A DNA stretch of 64,000 bases from Butyricimonas synergistica DSM 23225 (GTDB lineage Bacteria > Bacteroidota > Bacteroidia > Bacteroidales > Marinifilaceae): NCBI RefSeq assembly GCF_000379665.1, contig NZ_KB903359.1:385815-449814 (forward strand), given 5' to 3'. Shown piece after piece: positions 19,568 through 28,327 of the stretch; the stretch's first letter is position 1; each line of letters opens with the position of its first letter. The notes below the pieces were generated by a model that had not been told where the DNA came from, made no database searches, and worked only from the letters and a program-made list of their open reading frames with translations. The translations under genes were made by a program, and so were the position numbers.

Positions 19568-19575
19568 AATTGCCT

Positions 19576-20850
19576 TTATACCACTTCCGCCACCACGAAC
19601 GTACTGCCACCGATATAGATCATATCATTCTGATTTGCCGCTTCTTTTGCAGCTGCGTATGCTTTCGCTACGGTCGGGTATGTTTTGCCGTGGAGGTCAT
19701 TGTCTGCCGCCTTTTCTGCCAGTATGTGTTCATCCATAGCCCTGGGGATAGATGCTTTGCAGAAATAATAAATTGCGTCTTTCGGCAGAATATGCAGCAC
19801 GCTGTCCACGTCTTTGTCATTCACCATACCCATGACGAAATGGAGTCGCTCGTATTTGCACGTCTTCAGTTGAGCCACGATTTCCGTCAGCCCGTCAATG
19901 TTATGCCCCGTGTCGCAAACCGTGTAAGGGGTGCGGGATAGCTCTTGCCAGCGCCCGAGCAAGCCTGTATAGCGAATCGTGTTTGCTATACCCTCGTGTA
20001 CTGCTTGGTCTGTGATTTTTATTCCTTGTTCCCGCAAGTGCAGGATCGTTTCGATCACCGTGGGAATATTTTTACGTTGGTATAAACCTTTCAAATCCGG
20101 GTGCAGGTCGTTGAACTTGACTCCTTGCTTGTTTTTTAAATTGTAGGTGTTGTCCGGGGTGCGTTCTTCACTCCAGTTGTCCGAGGCGAAATCGATAGAG
20201 GTTCCGCATTCCTGGGCTTTGTGGGTAAAAACGAAATCTGTTGCGGCGTCCCTTGTCCCGATAATGGCAGGTACATCCGGTTTTATGATACCCGCTTTCT
20301 CCCCGGCAATCTTTTCCAGCGTGTCACCCAGGAGAGCCATGTGGTCAAACGAGATATTCGTGACCACGGAAGCCAGGGGTGTGATGATATTCGTGGAATC
20401 GAGCCGTCCGCCCAACCCGACCTCGATCACGGCTATATCCACTTGTTGGTCGGCGAAATACTTGAAAGCCATGGCTACCGTCATCTCGAAGAATGAAGGC
20501 TTGATGTCCGCGAACAATGATTTATTCTGTTCCACGAAGTCGATCACGTACTGTTCGGAGATCATTTCCCCGTTAATTTTAATCCGTTCGCGGAAATCTT
20601 TCAGGTGAGGGGAGGTGTACAACCCGGTTTTATATCCAGCCGTTTGCAGGACAGAAGCGAGCATATGCGAGACGGAACCTTTCCCGTTAGTTCCTCCCAC
20701 GTGTATTGTTTTGAATTGACGGTGTGGTGCGCCGAAATGTTCGTCCAGTTTCAGCGTGTTATCCAAGTTGGCTTTGTACGCGGCTTTCCCTTCCCGCTGG
20801 TACATGGGAAGTTGGGCGAACAACCATTCTAAAGTTTCATTGTAGTTCAT
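19576..20850 (-). CDS. folC: Bifunctional folylpolyglutamate synthase / dihydrofolate synthase
   Basis: 424 aa, Mur-ligase family, cytoplasmic; it adds glutamate to dihydropteroate and folates. The ATP-binding loop HVGGTNGKGSVSHML is at about residue 50. The folate-binding EVGLGGRLDSTNI and SFDHMALLGDTLEKIAGEKAGI segments follow, and the C-terminal domain begins near GRWQELSRTPYTVCDTGHN. A CAAAAGTA sequence ~37 bp upstream gives TACTTTTG on the coding strand, but no matching -33 box is visible. Confidence 0.97.
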   Translation of the reverse strand: MNYNETLEWLFAQLPMYQREGKAAYKANLDNTLKLDEHFGAPHRQFKTIHVGGTNGKGSVSHMLASVLQTAGYKTGLYTSPHLKDFRERIKINGEMISEQYVIDFVEQNKSLFADIKPSFFEMTVAMAFKYFADQQVDIAVIEVGLGGRLDSTNIITPLASVVTNISFDHMALLGDTLEKIAGEKAGIIKPDVPAIIGTRDAATDFVFTHKAQECGTSIDFASDNWSEERTPDNTYNLKNKQGVKFNDLHPDLKGLYQRKNIPTVIETILHLREQGIKITDQAVHEGIANTIRYTGLLGRWQELSRTPYTVCDTGHNIDGLTEIVAQLKTCKYERLHFVMGMVNDKDVDSVLHILPKDAIYYFCKASIPRAMDEHILAEKAADNDLHGKTYPTVAKAYAAAKEAANQNDMIYIGGSTFVVAEVV

Positions 20851-21221
20851 ATCTTCGTGTTTAGCAAATTCTCGTTATTGAGCGAGCAAAAGTAGTAAAA
20901 ATATGATGTAGCTATCCTCTTGGATGCAATTTGTTGTTCTTGGCGTGATTAGATAATATCGTGTTAATAATTCTAAACGAGGAAAGAAAATATTTTTATG
21001 GGAAAGGGGTATCCGAAAATAACGGTTTGCGTCGTTTCCCTTTGGAAGGTGTGTTTCGGGAAGGTGTGTTCCAATATACGAGATTCTCTCGTCATGACTC
21101 GTGATTCGTGCGATCGGGAAAATTGAAATATATTGAACTATTTTCATTAACTTTCAGACCTCTAAAATCGTGTTGATAGGTCTGGGACGAGTAAGATTTA
21201 TTAAAATTTGAAACAAATATT
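20851..21221. other. 371-bp divergent spacer between folC and the bactofilin gene
   Basis: No credible coding frame. It holds a TACTTTTG -7-like box for folC (20887-20894, minus strand) and a 12-bp direct repeat (ggaaggtgtgtt at 21044-21055 and 21059-21070). A weak hairpin (CAGACCT at 21155-21161, AGGTCTG at 21178-21184) lies ahead of the bactofilin gene. Confidence 0.5.
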
Positions 21222-21596
21222 ATGGGACAAGAAGGACAAACAATTTTGAATCTTTTGAGCGAGAGTGTCATTGTAGAAGGGGATGTTCAAACCACGAAAG
21301 ATATACGGATTGACGGTACGCTCGTGGGTACGGTACAGACCGGCGGTCGTTTGATACTCGGTACGGCATCCCGGGTGACCGGGGGCGTAAATTCCCCGAA
21401 TATAGACATTTACGGGACGGTGGAAGGGGAAATCGTGTCTTCGGGAACGGTCGTGTTGAGAAAAAATTCGATAGTGAAAGGAACGATAACCACGGTGACG
21501 ATGATCGTCGAAGCGGGGGCAACGTTCAACGGGGAGAGCAGAATGATGTCCGGGAAGAACGAAGTTTTGCCCTCTGGTAGAGGCGAAAAGAAATAA
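21222..21596 (+). CDS. Bactofilin (polymer-forming cytoskeletal protein)
   Basis: A 124-aa protein dominated by the bactofilin beta-helix: repeated V/I-x-G turns from VIVEGDVQTTKDIRIDGTLVGTV to NSIVKGTITTVTMIVEAGATFNGE. It has short unstructured N- and C-termini (MGQEGQT and SGRGEKK). Bactofilins assemble into nucleotide-independent filaments involved in shape or localisation of cell-wall enzymes. It is followed 65 bp later by rex, with no terminator between, so the two may be partly co-transcribed. Confidence 0.95.
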   Translation: MGQEGQTILNLLSESVIVEGDVQTTKDIRIDGTLVGTVQTGGRLILGTASRVTGGVNSPNIDIYGTVEGEIVSSGTVVLRKNSIVKGTITTVTMIVEAGATFNGESRMMSGKNEVLPSGRGEKK

Positions 21597-21660
21597 TGTA
21601 GATTATTTATATCGTTTTCGATGAAAAAATGTAATTTTGCAAGGAAATTATTGACGTTAT

Positions 21661-22296
21661 ATGGCTAATGATAGTAAAGTTGTTCCGGTTCCGGTTTTAA
21701 GGCGAATGCCAGCATATCTTTCATTCGTGAAGACCTTGCAAAAGCAGGGGGAGAAGTACGTGTCATCGACTAGAATAGCCGAATACATGGAAATAGACGC
21801 CACGCAGGTGACGAAAGATTTATCACATACGGGCATATCCGGCAAGACGCGGGTGGGGTACGAGGTGGACAATTTTGTGGAGATTCTGGATGATTTTCTC
21901 GGGTTTAATAAAATGAATAACGCTTTTCTCGTGGGTGCCGGCTCGTTGGGAGGTGCCTTGTTGCAGGATAAAGGATTGAGAAATTTCGGGCTGAATATCC
22001 AAAAGGCTTTCGATGTGGATAAATCAAAGATCGGTACGAAAATCAATGACGTGGAAATATTTCATATCGACCAATTCCGTGGTATGCCAGCCGAATGCAA
22101 CGTGGCAATCGGGATCATCACCGTTCCGGCGGATTGTGCGCAAGCGATTGCTGACTTAATGGTAGCGTGGGGCATCAAAGCCATTTGGAATTTTACCCCT
22201 GCACGTATTAAAGTTCCTTCGCATATTGCCGTCCAAAATAGTACGATTTACACGAATCTGGCAATCCTGTTCAATAAATTACACGGGCAGGAATAA
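21661..22296 (+). CDS. rex: Redox-sensing transcriptional repressor Rex
   Basis: 211 aa, full length. It has an N-terminal winged-helix DNA-binding domain (VPVPVLRRMPAYLSFV, SSTRIAEYMEIDATQVTKDLS) and a Rossmann domain with VGAGSLGGALL for NADH/NAD+ sensing. The C-terminal helix (LAILFNKL) swaps between dimer partners. Rex represses fermentative and respiratory genes until the NADH:NAD+ ratio rises; the nqr operon 3 kb away is a plausible target class, but I did not find a clear Rex operator. A TAATTTTG box lies 22-29 bp upstream. Confidence 0.96.
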   Translation: MANDSKVVPVPVLRRMPAYLSFVKTLQKQGEKYVSSTRIAEYMEIDATQVTKDLSHTGISGKTRVGYEVDNFVEILDDFLGFNKMNNAFLVGAGSLGGALLQDKGLRNFGLNIQKAFDVDKSKIGTKINDVEIFHIDQFRGMPAECNVAIGIITVPADCAQAIADLMVAWGIKAIWNFTPARIKVPSHIAVQNSTIYTNLAILFNKLHGQE

Positions 22297-22482
22297 AAGT
22301 AAGTTGTTGTTTTACCAGAGAATAGATGACTTTATAGGGCGTGTTCAGTAACTGCTCCTAGGGTGTTTCTACCGTAGTCAGTAATATGGTTTCTATATTA
22401 CTGGTAGATACTTGTGTGTATACATATATCAAATTTTATTCAAATCCTAATAAAAGCCTATACTTTTTCTATTATAATAGAG

Positions 22483-22520
22483 GTTGAATGGGAGTTGAAT
22501 AGGAGTTGAATGGGAGTTGG
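22483..22520. repeat. 11-bp tandem repeat, 3.4 units
   Basis: Units gttgaatggga, gttgaatagga, gttgaatggga, then a partial gttgg. The 11-bp period matches the repeats at 12640-12720 and 42731-42841. Confidence 0.8.
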
Positions 22521-22725
22521 TGCCAAGAAAGTTTCAATAAAATCTCGTTGAAATATCTTTTTTAGAACTGATTTGGGTATAATCTCGATAGGACACGGGA
22601 TGTCCTTTACTGAAAAATTGACCGTTAAAAGTATACTTTTTTATTTGGTTTTCCAATAAGGTCGCTTTTTTTGAACGAATCGGGTTTGTTGCATTTAATT
22701 AGCCTTGATTCTGCTGGATTCTTTC

Positions 22726-22756
22726 TTTGTTATTTCGATGTTTTTTAGTATCTTTG
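22726..22756 (+). promoter_or_regulatory. thrS: Predicted thrS operon promoter
   Basis: TTTG (22726-22729), 19-bp spacer, TATCTTTG (22749-22756): a full match to the Bacteroidales consensus, 43 bp upstream of the thrS ATG. Confidence 0.75.
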
Positions 22757-22799
22757 CAGCTTGTAAATTACAAAGAGTAATAAACTAAAAGAAAGCAGA

Positions 22800-24758
22800 A
22801 TGGTAAAGATTAAATTTCCCGATGGGAATGTAAAAGAGTTCGAGTCCGGGGTTACCGGCATGGACATAGCTAAGTCGATTAGCCATAAGCTGGCTAAGGA
22901 AGTATTGTCAATATCCGTAAATGGTGTCACGTGGGACTTGACACGCGGGATAACGACAGACTCCGAGATTAAGCTGTATACATGGGACGATGAAGAGGGA
23001 CGCCATGCTTTCTGGCACTCATCTGCACACCTTATGGCAGAAGCTTTGCAGGCTCTTTACCCGAATATCAAGTTCGGTATCGGACCCGCTATCGAGAATG
23101 GTTTCTACTATGACGTGGATCCCGGGGAAGGGGTTGCCATCCAAGAGAAAGATTTGGTGGAGATCGAGAAGAAAATGTTGGAGTTGGCAAGGAGAAACGA
23201 GGAATATTGCAGGATAGACGTTAGCAAGCAAGAGGCGTTGAATCATTTTTCATCGCTTGACGAAACATATAAAGTAGAGTTAATCAATGATTTGGAAGAC
23301 GGGACGATCACGTATTACCGTCAGGGTGATTTCACGGACTTGTGCCGCGGTCCTCACTTGCCGGATACGTCTTATATCAAGGCGATCAAGTTGACTTCCG
23401 TGGCGGGAGCGTACTGGAGAGGGGACGAGCACAGGAAGATGTTGACTCGTATTTACGGTATCACTTTCCCGAAACAGAAAATGCTGGACGAGTGGATCGT
23501 GCTGATGGAAGAGGCTAAGAAACGTGACCATCGTAAGATCGGCAAGGAGATGGAGTTGTTCATGTTCTCGCAAGCCGTGGGATCGGGACTGCCGATGTGG
23601 TTGCCGAAAGGAGCCATGTTGCGCGACCGTCTGGAGGCTTTCTTGAGAAAGGTGCAGAAAAAATACGGTTACGAGCAGGTAATCACCCCGCATATCGGTA
23701 ACGTGAATTTGTACAAGACATCCGGTCACTTCCAGAAATACGGGAAAGATAGTTTTCAGGTAATCACGACCCCGCAAGAGGGCGAGGAGTTTATGCTGAA
23801 ACCGATGAACTGCCCGCATCATTGCGAGATATACAAGTTCAAGCCGCGGTCGTACAAGGATCTTCCGGTGCGTTTTGCCGAGTTCGGTACGGTCTACCGT
23901 TACGAGCAGAGCGGGGAGTTGCACGGGTTGACAAGGGTACGCGGGTTCACGCAGGATGACGCCCACTTGTTCTGTACGCCCGACCAGTTGAAGGACGAGT
24001 TCAAGAAAGTAATCGATATTATTTTCACGATATTCAAGGCTTTGGATTTCGAGAATTTCACGGCACAGGTGTCGTTGAGAGACCCGAATAACAAGGAAAA
24101 ATATATCGGTTCGGACGAGAACTGGGAAAAGGCGGAAACGGCTATTATCGAGGCTGCTGCCGAGAAAGGCTTGGCAACCACTGTCGAGTTGGGCGAGGCG
24201 GCGTTCTATGGTCCGAAATTGGATTTCATGGTGAAAGACGCTATCGGTAGGAAGTGGCAGTTGGGAACGATTCAAGTGGATTACAACTTGCCGGAGCGTT
24301 TCGATTTGGAATACACTGGGGCTGATAACCAGAAACATCGCCCGGTGATGATACACCGTGCGCCGTTCGGAAGTATGGAGCGTTTCGTGGCAGTTTTGAT
24401 CGAGCACACGGGTGGTAAATTCCCCTTGTGGTTGACTCCGGATCAGGCTGTAGTGTTGCCGATCAGTGAAAAATACAACGATTATGCTCAAAAAGTTGTA
24501 AATTTCTTAAATAATTCCGACATTCGCACCGTTTTAGATGACCGTAACGAGAAGATAGGTCGGAAGATACGTGATAACGAGTTGAAAAAGATACCTTATA
24601 TGTTGATTGTCGGGGAGCAGGAAATGAACAAAAATAAGGTTTCCGTGCGCCGTCAGGGAGAGGGTGACAAAGGATCTGTTTCAATGGAAGAGTTTGCAGA
24701 AATGATTAACAAAGAGGTAGAAGCACAGTTGAATGCTATCTATAATGAAAATAAATAA
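22800..24758 (+). CDS. thrS: Threonyl-tRNA synthetase
   Basis: 652 aa, full length. Domain order: N-terminal TGS domain (1-60), second additional editing domain with [15 protein letters not shown], then the class II catalytic core with [43 protein letters not shown] (motif 2) and [11 protein letters not shown] (motif 3). The C-terminal anticodon-binding domain starts near [13 protein letters not shown]. It heads the thrS-infC-rpmI-rplT translation operon, with infC 29 bp downstream. Confidence 0.98.
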   Translation: MVKIKFPDGNVKEFESGVTGMDIAKSISHKLAKEVLSISVNGVTWDLTRGITTDSEIKLYTWDDEEGRHAFWHSSAHLMAEALQALYPNIKFGIGPAIENGFYYDVDPGEGVAIQEKDLVEIEKKMLELARRNEEYCRIDVSKQEALNHFSSLDETYKVELINDLEDGTITYYRQGDFTDLCRGPHLPDTSYIKAIKLTSVAGAYWRGDEHRKMLTRIYGITFPKQKMLDEWIVLMEEAKKRDHRKIGKEMELFMFSQAVGSGLPMWLPKGAMLRDRLEAFLRKVQKKYGYEQVITPHIGNVNLYKTSGHFQKYGKDSFQVITTPQEGEEFMLKPMNCPHHCEIYKFKPRSYKDLPVRFAEFGTVYRYEQSGELHGLTRVRGFTQDDAHLFCTPDQLKDEFKKVIDIIFTIFKALDFENFTAQVSLRDPNNKEKYIGSDENWEKAETAIIEAAAEKGLATTVELGEAAFYGPKLDFMVKDAIGRKWQLGTIQVDYNLPERFDLEYTGADNQKHRPVMIHRAPFGSMERFVAVLIEHTGGKFPLWLTPDQAVVLPISEKYNDYAQKVVNFLNNSDIRTVLDDRNEKIGRKIRDNELKKIPYMLIVGEQEMNKNKVSVRRQGEGDKGSVSMEEFAEMINKEVEAQLNAIYNENK

Positions 24759-24787
24759 TAAAAGGAGGATTAATTATAGCAAGGACA

Positions 24788-25321
24788 ATGGAAATTAGGG
24801 GCAGAGGTCAAAGTGACAAGCCACAGCACAGAATTAATGAGCAGATAAGAGCCGCTTCTGTGAGAGTCGTTGGAGAGAATGTGGAACCGGGGGTTTATCC
24901 TTTAAAAGAAGCTTTGGCTTTAGCCGAGGCTGCCGGAGTTGATCTGGTGGAGATATCTCCCAATGCTGATCCACCTGTGTGCAGGGTTATTGATTACAGT
25001 AAATTCCTGTACCAGCTGAAGAAAAAGCAAAAAGAGATTAAAGCCAAAAGTGTAAAAGTGGTCGTGAAGGAGATTCGTTTCGGACCCCAGACCGATGACC
25101 ATGATTTCAATTTCAAGTTGAAGCACGCTATCGAATTCTTGAAAGAAGGTGCGAAGGTAAGAGCCTACGTGTTCTTCAAGGGACGTTCAATCCTGTTCAA
25201 GGATCAAGGTGCAGACCTATTGGAACGCTTTGTCGATGCTTTGGAAGATTACGGTAAATTGGAATCCGCTCCCATGTTGGAAGGAAAGAAAATGATCGTG
25301 ATTATTTCTCCTAAAAAATGA
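24788..25321 (+). CDS. infC: Translation initiation factor IF-3
   Basis: At least 177 aa from the ATG at 24788. The N-domain starts at RINEQIRA and contains [30 protein letters not shown]; the C-domain has [21 protein letters not shown] and [11 protein letters not shown]. It binds the 30S subunit and controls start-codon selection. The start is not certain: a strong AAGGAGG (24762-24768) is 19 nt from this ATG but only 4 nt from an in-frame ATT (24773) and 7 nt from an ATA (24776). In many bacteria infC begins with AUU as part of autoregulation. The true start may therefore be 4-5 codons upstream. Confidence 0.96.
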   Translation: MEIRGRGQSDKPQHRINEQIRAASVRVVGENVEPGVYPLKEALALAEAAGVDLVEISPNADPPVCRVIDYSKFLYQLKKKQKEIKAKSVKVVVKEIRFGPQTDDHDFNFKLKHAIEFLKEGAKVRAYVFFKGRSILFKDQGADLLERFVDALEDYGKLESAPMLEGKKMIVIISPKK

Positions 25322-25388
25322 TAGGATTCGGTGATTATGGATAGATTTTTATAATTACATATTCTGATAACAATTAAATTTAGAACAA

Positions 25389-25583
25389 ATGCCAAAGATG
25401 AAGAGTGTAAGTAGCGCGAAGAAGAGATTCGTTCTGACCGCTACCGGGAAGATTAAAAGAAAACATGCTTTCAAAAGTCATATTTTGACGAAAAAAGCAA
25501 CGAAGAGAAAAAGAAATTTGACTCATAGCGCTATCGTTGATCCAGCGAACGTGGCTACCGTGAGAAAGATGCTTTGTATCTAA
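25389..25583 (+). CDS. rpmI: 50S ribosomal protein L35
   Basis: A 64-aa, very basic protein with the L35 pattern [27 protein letters not shown] and [12 protein letters not shown]. It is the usual partner between infC and rplT, 67 bp after infC. Confidence 0.97.
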   Translation: MPKMKSVSSAKKRFVLTATGKIKRKHAFKSHILTKKATKRKRNLTHSAIVDPANVATVRKMLCI

Positions 25584-25667
25584 GTAATTAAAGACAGTTA
25601 TTAACCAGGATGTTATGCCTTACAAGTTTCTGAAAAAGAACGCTAACATTCAAAAAAAAGAAAAATT

Positions 25668-26021
25668 ATGCCAAGAGCTAAAAATGCCGTTGCTTCGAGA
25701 GCACGTAGAAAAAAGGTTTTAAAACAGACCAGAGGTAACTTTGGTGCAAGAAAAAATGTTTGGACGGTTGCCAAAAACACGTATGAAAAAGGTTTGACAT
25801 ACGCGTACCGTGACAGAAAGAAGAAAAAATCAGAATTTAGAGCGTTGTGGATTCAGAGAATTAACGCCGCGGTTAGAATGGAAGGTTTGACTTACTCCAA
25901 ATTTATGAACTTGGTTCATAAAGCAGAAGTAAACATGAACCGTAAAGTTTTAGCTGATTTGGCTATGAATCAACCGGAAGCTTTCAAAGCTGTAGTGGCG
26001 AAAGTGAAAGAGTTAGCTTAG
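25668..26021 (+). CDS. rplT: 50S ribosomal protein L20
   Basis: 117 aa, starting [16 protein letters not shown], with [25 protein letters not shown] and [17 protein letters not shown], all L20 signatures. L20 autoregulates the rpmI-rplT mRNA in other bacteria; whether it does so here is not visible. The operon ends at a terminator just downstream. Confidence 0.98.
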   Translation: MPRAKNAVASRARRKKVLKQTRGNFGARKNVWTVAKNTYEKGLTYAYRDRKKKKSEFRALWIQRINAAVRMEGLTYSKFMNLVHKAEVNMNRKVLADLAMNQPEAFKAVVAKVKELA

Positions 26022-26038
26022 TAATTATAAAATATCGG

Positions 26039-26070
26039 AAAAGGCTGCCCTCGGGTAGCCTTTTTTTTTA
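26039..26070 (+). terminator. Terminator of the thrS-infC-rpmI-rplT operon
   Basis: Arms AAGGCTGCC and GGTAGCCTT (one G-T pair) around a short loop, followed by nine T residues. Confidence 0.85.
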
Positions 26071-26118
26071 ATTAAAATATTATCTTTGTGTCTTAGTGGT
26101 ATATTTTTTATTTGGATA

Positions 26119-26850
26119 ATGAAGATTGCATTACTTGGTTACGGAAGAATGGGAAAAGCGATCGAGCGGGTGGCTCGGGAACGCGGGCACGAGATCGTGC
26201 TGGTGGTTGATGAGACGAATCGTGCCTCGTGTACGGACGAGCAATTGAAACAGGCGGACGTGGCGATTGAGTTCACTACTCCTGCGGTTGCCGTGGATAA
26301 TTATTTCTGGTGTTTCCGTAATGGTGTGCCCGTGATTTCCGGTACGACCGGGTGGTTGGGCAGATGGGGCGAAGTGACAGAGTCGTGCGAGCAGACAGGG
26401 GGGGCGTTCTTTTATGCCTCCAATTATAGTATAGGTGTGAATATATTCTTTCATTTGAACCGTTGGTTGGCAAAGACCATGGCAGGTTTTGGTAATTACA
26501 AGGTGTTCGTGGAAGAAACACATCACGTGCATAAATTGGATGCCCCGAGTGGTACCGCGATAACGTTGGCAGAGGGAATCTTGGATGAACATCCGAAATA
26601 TTCTTGTTGGAAATTAGACGAGGGGGAAGTGAAAGATCGCGAGTTGCCAATCAAGGCGAAGCGTGAAGGCGAAGTGCCCGGTATTCATTCCGTGACGTAT
26701 AAATCGGACGTGGATGAGATTCAGATACATCACTCCGCTTTTTCCCGTGACGGATTCGCCCAGGGAGCCGTGATGGCAGCTGAATTTGTGGCAGGGAAAA
26801 AAGGGGTTTATGGAATGGATGACCTTTTAGAGTTGAAAGTTAAAAACTAA
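26119..26850 (+). CDS. dapB: 4-hydroxy-tetrahydrodipicolinate reductase
   Basis: 243 aa from the ATG at 26119, chosen because MKIALLGYGRMGKAI is the expected Rossmann start; upstream codons from 26086 are not family-like. It catalyses the NAD(P)H-dependent step of the diaminopimelate/lysine pathway. GTTGW (residues ~75-79), the catalytic/substrate region EETHHVHKLDAPSGTAITLAE and HSVTYKSDVDEIQIHHSAFSRDGFA identify it. A TATCTTTG box lies 31 bp upstream. The signal peptidase gene follows 31 bp later, linked by a spacer carrying an AAAAACTAAAAGATAAAAG repeat also found upstream of serS. Confidence 0.96.
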   Translation: MKIALLGYGRMGKAIERVARERGHEIVLVVDETNRASCTDEQLKQADVAIEFTTPAVAVDNYFWCFRNGVPVISGTTGWLGRWGEVTESCEQTGGAFFYASNYSIGVNIFFHLNRWLAKTMAGFGNYKVFVEETHHVHKLDAPSGTAITLAEGILDEHPKYSCWKLDEGEVKDRELPIKAKREGEVPGIHSVTYKSDVDEIQIHHSAFSRDGFAQGAVMAAEFVAGKKGVYGMDDLLELKVKN

Positions 26851-26881
26851 AAGATAAAAGTTTAGAATTAAGAACGAAGAT

Positions 26882-28255
26882 ATGAGAAATGTATTGACAA
26901 ATAAATGGTTTAAGTTCGGGATAGTTCTTTTTATATATTTATTGTGGACGTTGTGGATACAGAGTTGGTGGTTATTGATCGGTGTACCCGTTTTGTTCGA
27001 TATTTATATTTCAAAGAAGGTGCACTGGGCTTTCTGGAAGAAAAAGAACGTGGAAAAACAAACGAAGGTTGTCGAGTGGATCGATGCTTTGATTTTCGCG
27101 ATTATTGCCGCCACGTTGATTAGGATGTTCTTTTTCGAGGCGTACACGATTCCTACTTCTTCAATGGAGAAGACCATGCTCGTGGGGGATTACTTGTTCG
27201 TGAGCAAGGTGGCTTACGGTCCGAAACTGCCGAATACTCCTTTGTCTGTACCTTTCACTCATCATACTTTGCCCTTTACAAGCTCCACGAAGGCGTATTC
27301 CGAAGCCATCCAGTGGCCTTACAAGCGTATCGGAGGTTTGGGAAAAGTAAAGCGAAACGATATTGTCGTGTTTAATTTCCCGGCAGGGGACACGGTGATC
27401 GTGGGGAATGAAAATCCGGATTATTATTCACGATTGCGAGGTGCGACTCAAAAAGCAATTTATGATACGAAAATGGAGAAGGGGATAGACGTTGCTTATG
27501 AATTTGCATTACCTATTGTCCGTAAAGAAATGTGGGCAACGAATAACATTATTGCCCGTCCGGTAGATAAGCGTGAAAACTATATCAAGAGATGCGTTGG
27601 GATGCCGGGAGATGTGTTGGAAATGAAGGATGCTGTGTTGTACGTGAATGGGGAAAGAGAAGAGAATTACGCTACCATGCAGCAAAATTATGTCATTACG
27701 GTAAATTCTCCGTTTAATCAATTAAAATTGGAGGAAATGGGGATCGCCCGGGATGATATCGGTTATTATGCCAACACTTATAAATTACCTTTGACAACAG
27801 GAATGTTGGAAAAGATTAAAGCGATGCCTAATGTGGTTTCTGTTAGCCGTGAAGTCGAGCGTGGTGAAATTTTCCCGTATAGCGAGAATTACCCGTGGAC
27901 GAGGGATGATTTTGGTCCGCTGCCTATCCCGAAGAAGGGGGAAACCATAGACCTGACAATTGAAAATTTACCAATATACGAGCGTATTATCGGGGCTTAC
28001 GAGGAAAATAAGCTGGAAGTAAAGGATTCCGTGATATATATTAATGGAAGTCCGGCAGATAAATATACCTTCAAGATGGATTATTACTGGATGATGGGGG
28101 ATAACCGTCATAATTCGGCAGACTCCCGTTACTGGGGATTCGTGCCCGAGGATCATATCGTGGGTAAGGCTTATTTTATCTGGCTTTCCTTGGATAAGGA
28201 TAAATCTTTCTTGGGTAAGATACGATGGAACAGGATGTTCCGGTTTATACATTAA
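26882..28255 (+). CDS. lepB: Signal peptidase I
   Basis: A 457-aa inner-membrane serine protease that removes Sec signal peptides. Two N-terminal hydrophobic segments (residues ~13-43 and ~70-85) anchor it. The catalytic Ser is in TIPTSSMEKTML (around residue 97), the general-base Lys in NYIKRCVGMPGD, and box E is MMGDNRHNSADSRYWGFV. It is longer than the E. coli enzyme because of a ~100-residue insertion between the Lys box and box E, as is usual in Bacteroidota. It forms a likely operon with dapB and is followed by a strong terminator. Confidence 0.97.
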   Translation: MRNVLTNKWFKFGIVLFIYLLWTLWIQSWWLLIGVPVLFDIYISKKVHWAFWKKKNVEKQTKVVEWIDALIFAIIAATLIRMFFFEAYTIPTSSMEKTMLVGDYLFVSKVAYGPKLPNTPLSVPFTHHTLPFTSSTKAYSEAIQWPYKRIGGLGKVKRNDIVVFNFPAGDTVIVGNENPDYYSRLRGATQKAIYDTKMEKGIDVAYEFALPIVRKEMWATNNIIARPVDKRENYIKRCVGMPGDVLEMKDAVLYVNGEREENYATMQQNYVITVNSPFNQLKLEEMGIARDDIGYYANTYKLPLTTGMLEKIKAMPNVVSVSREVERGEIFPYSENYPWTRDDFGPLPIPKKGETIDLTIENLPIYERIIGAYEENKLEVKDSVIYINGSPADKYTFKMDYYWMMGDNRHNSADSRYWGFVPEDHIVGKAYFIWLSLDKDKSFLGKIRWNRMFRFIH

Positions 28256-28281
28256 AAAAAAGCGGCTTAGCCGCTTTTTTT
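28253..28281 (+). terminator. Terminator after lepB
   Basis: AAAAAGCGGC / GCCGCTTTTT stem with a small TTA loop and a run of seven T, overlapping the lepB stop. Confidence 0.85.
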
Positions 28282-28327
28282 GTTAATAAATTTACTAACT
28301 TGTCAGTGTTTAGAAAATACTACAATT

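Larger units (their letters stand above)
22297..22799. other. 503-bp spacer upstream of thrS
   Basis: No credible gene. It contains a hairpin (CAGTAATAT/ATATTACTG, 22379-22403), an 11-bp tandem repeat (22483-22520) and the thrS promoter (22726-22756). I could not identify a riboswitch or T-box. Confidence 0.5.

Noticed and set aside
22297..22799. T-box or other leader riboswitch for thrS
   Set aside because: Only one small hairpin and a tandem repeat are visible, with no antiterminator-like element; T-boxes are not expected in this phylum.
23280..24491. Long open frame (403 aa) on the minus strand inside thrS
   Set aside because: It is fully antisense to a conserved synthetase, has no family signature and is typical of GC-biased shadow frames.
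25614..25720. Possible leader peptide frame ([17 protein letters not shown]) before rplT
   Set aside because: It overlaps the rplT start in another frame and has no support beyond the ATG; it could be checked by ribosome profiling.
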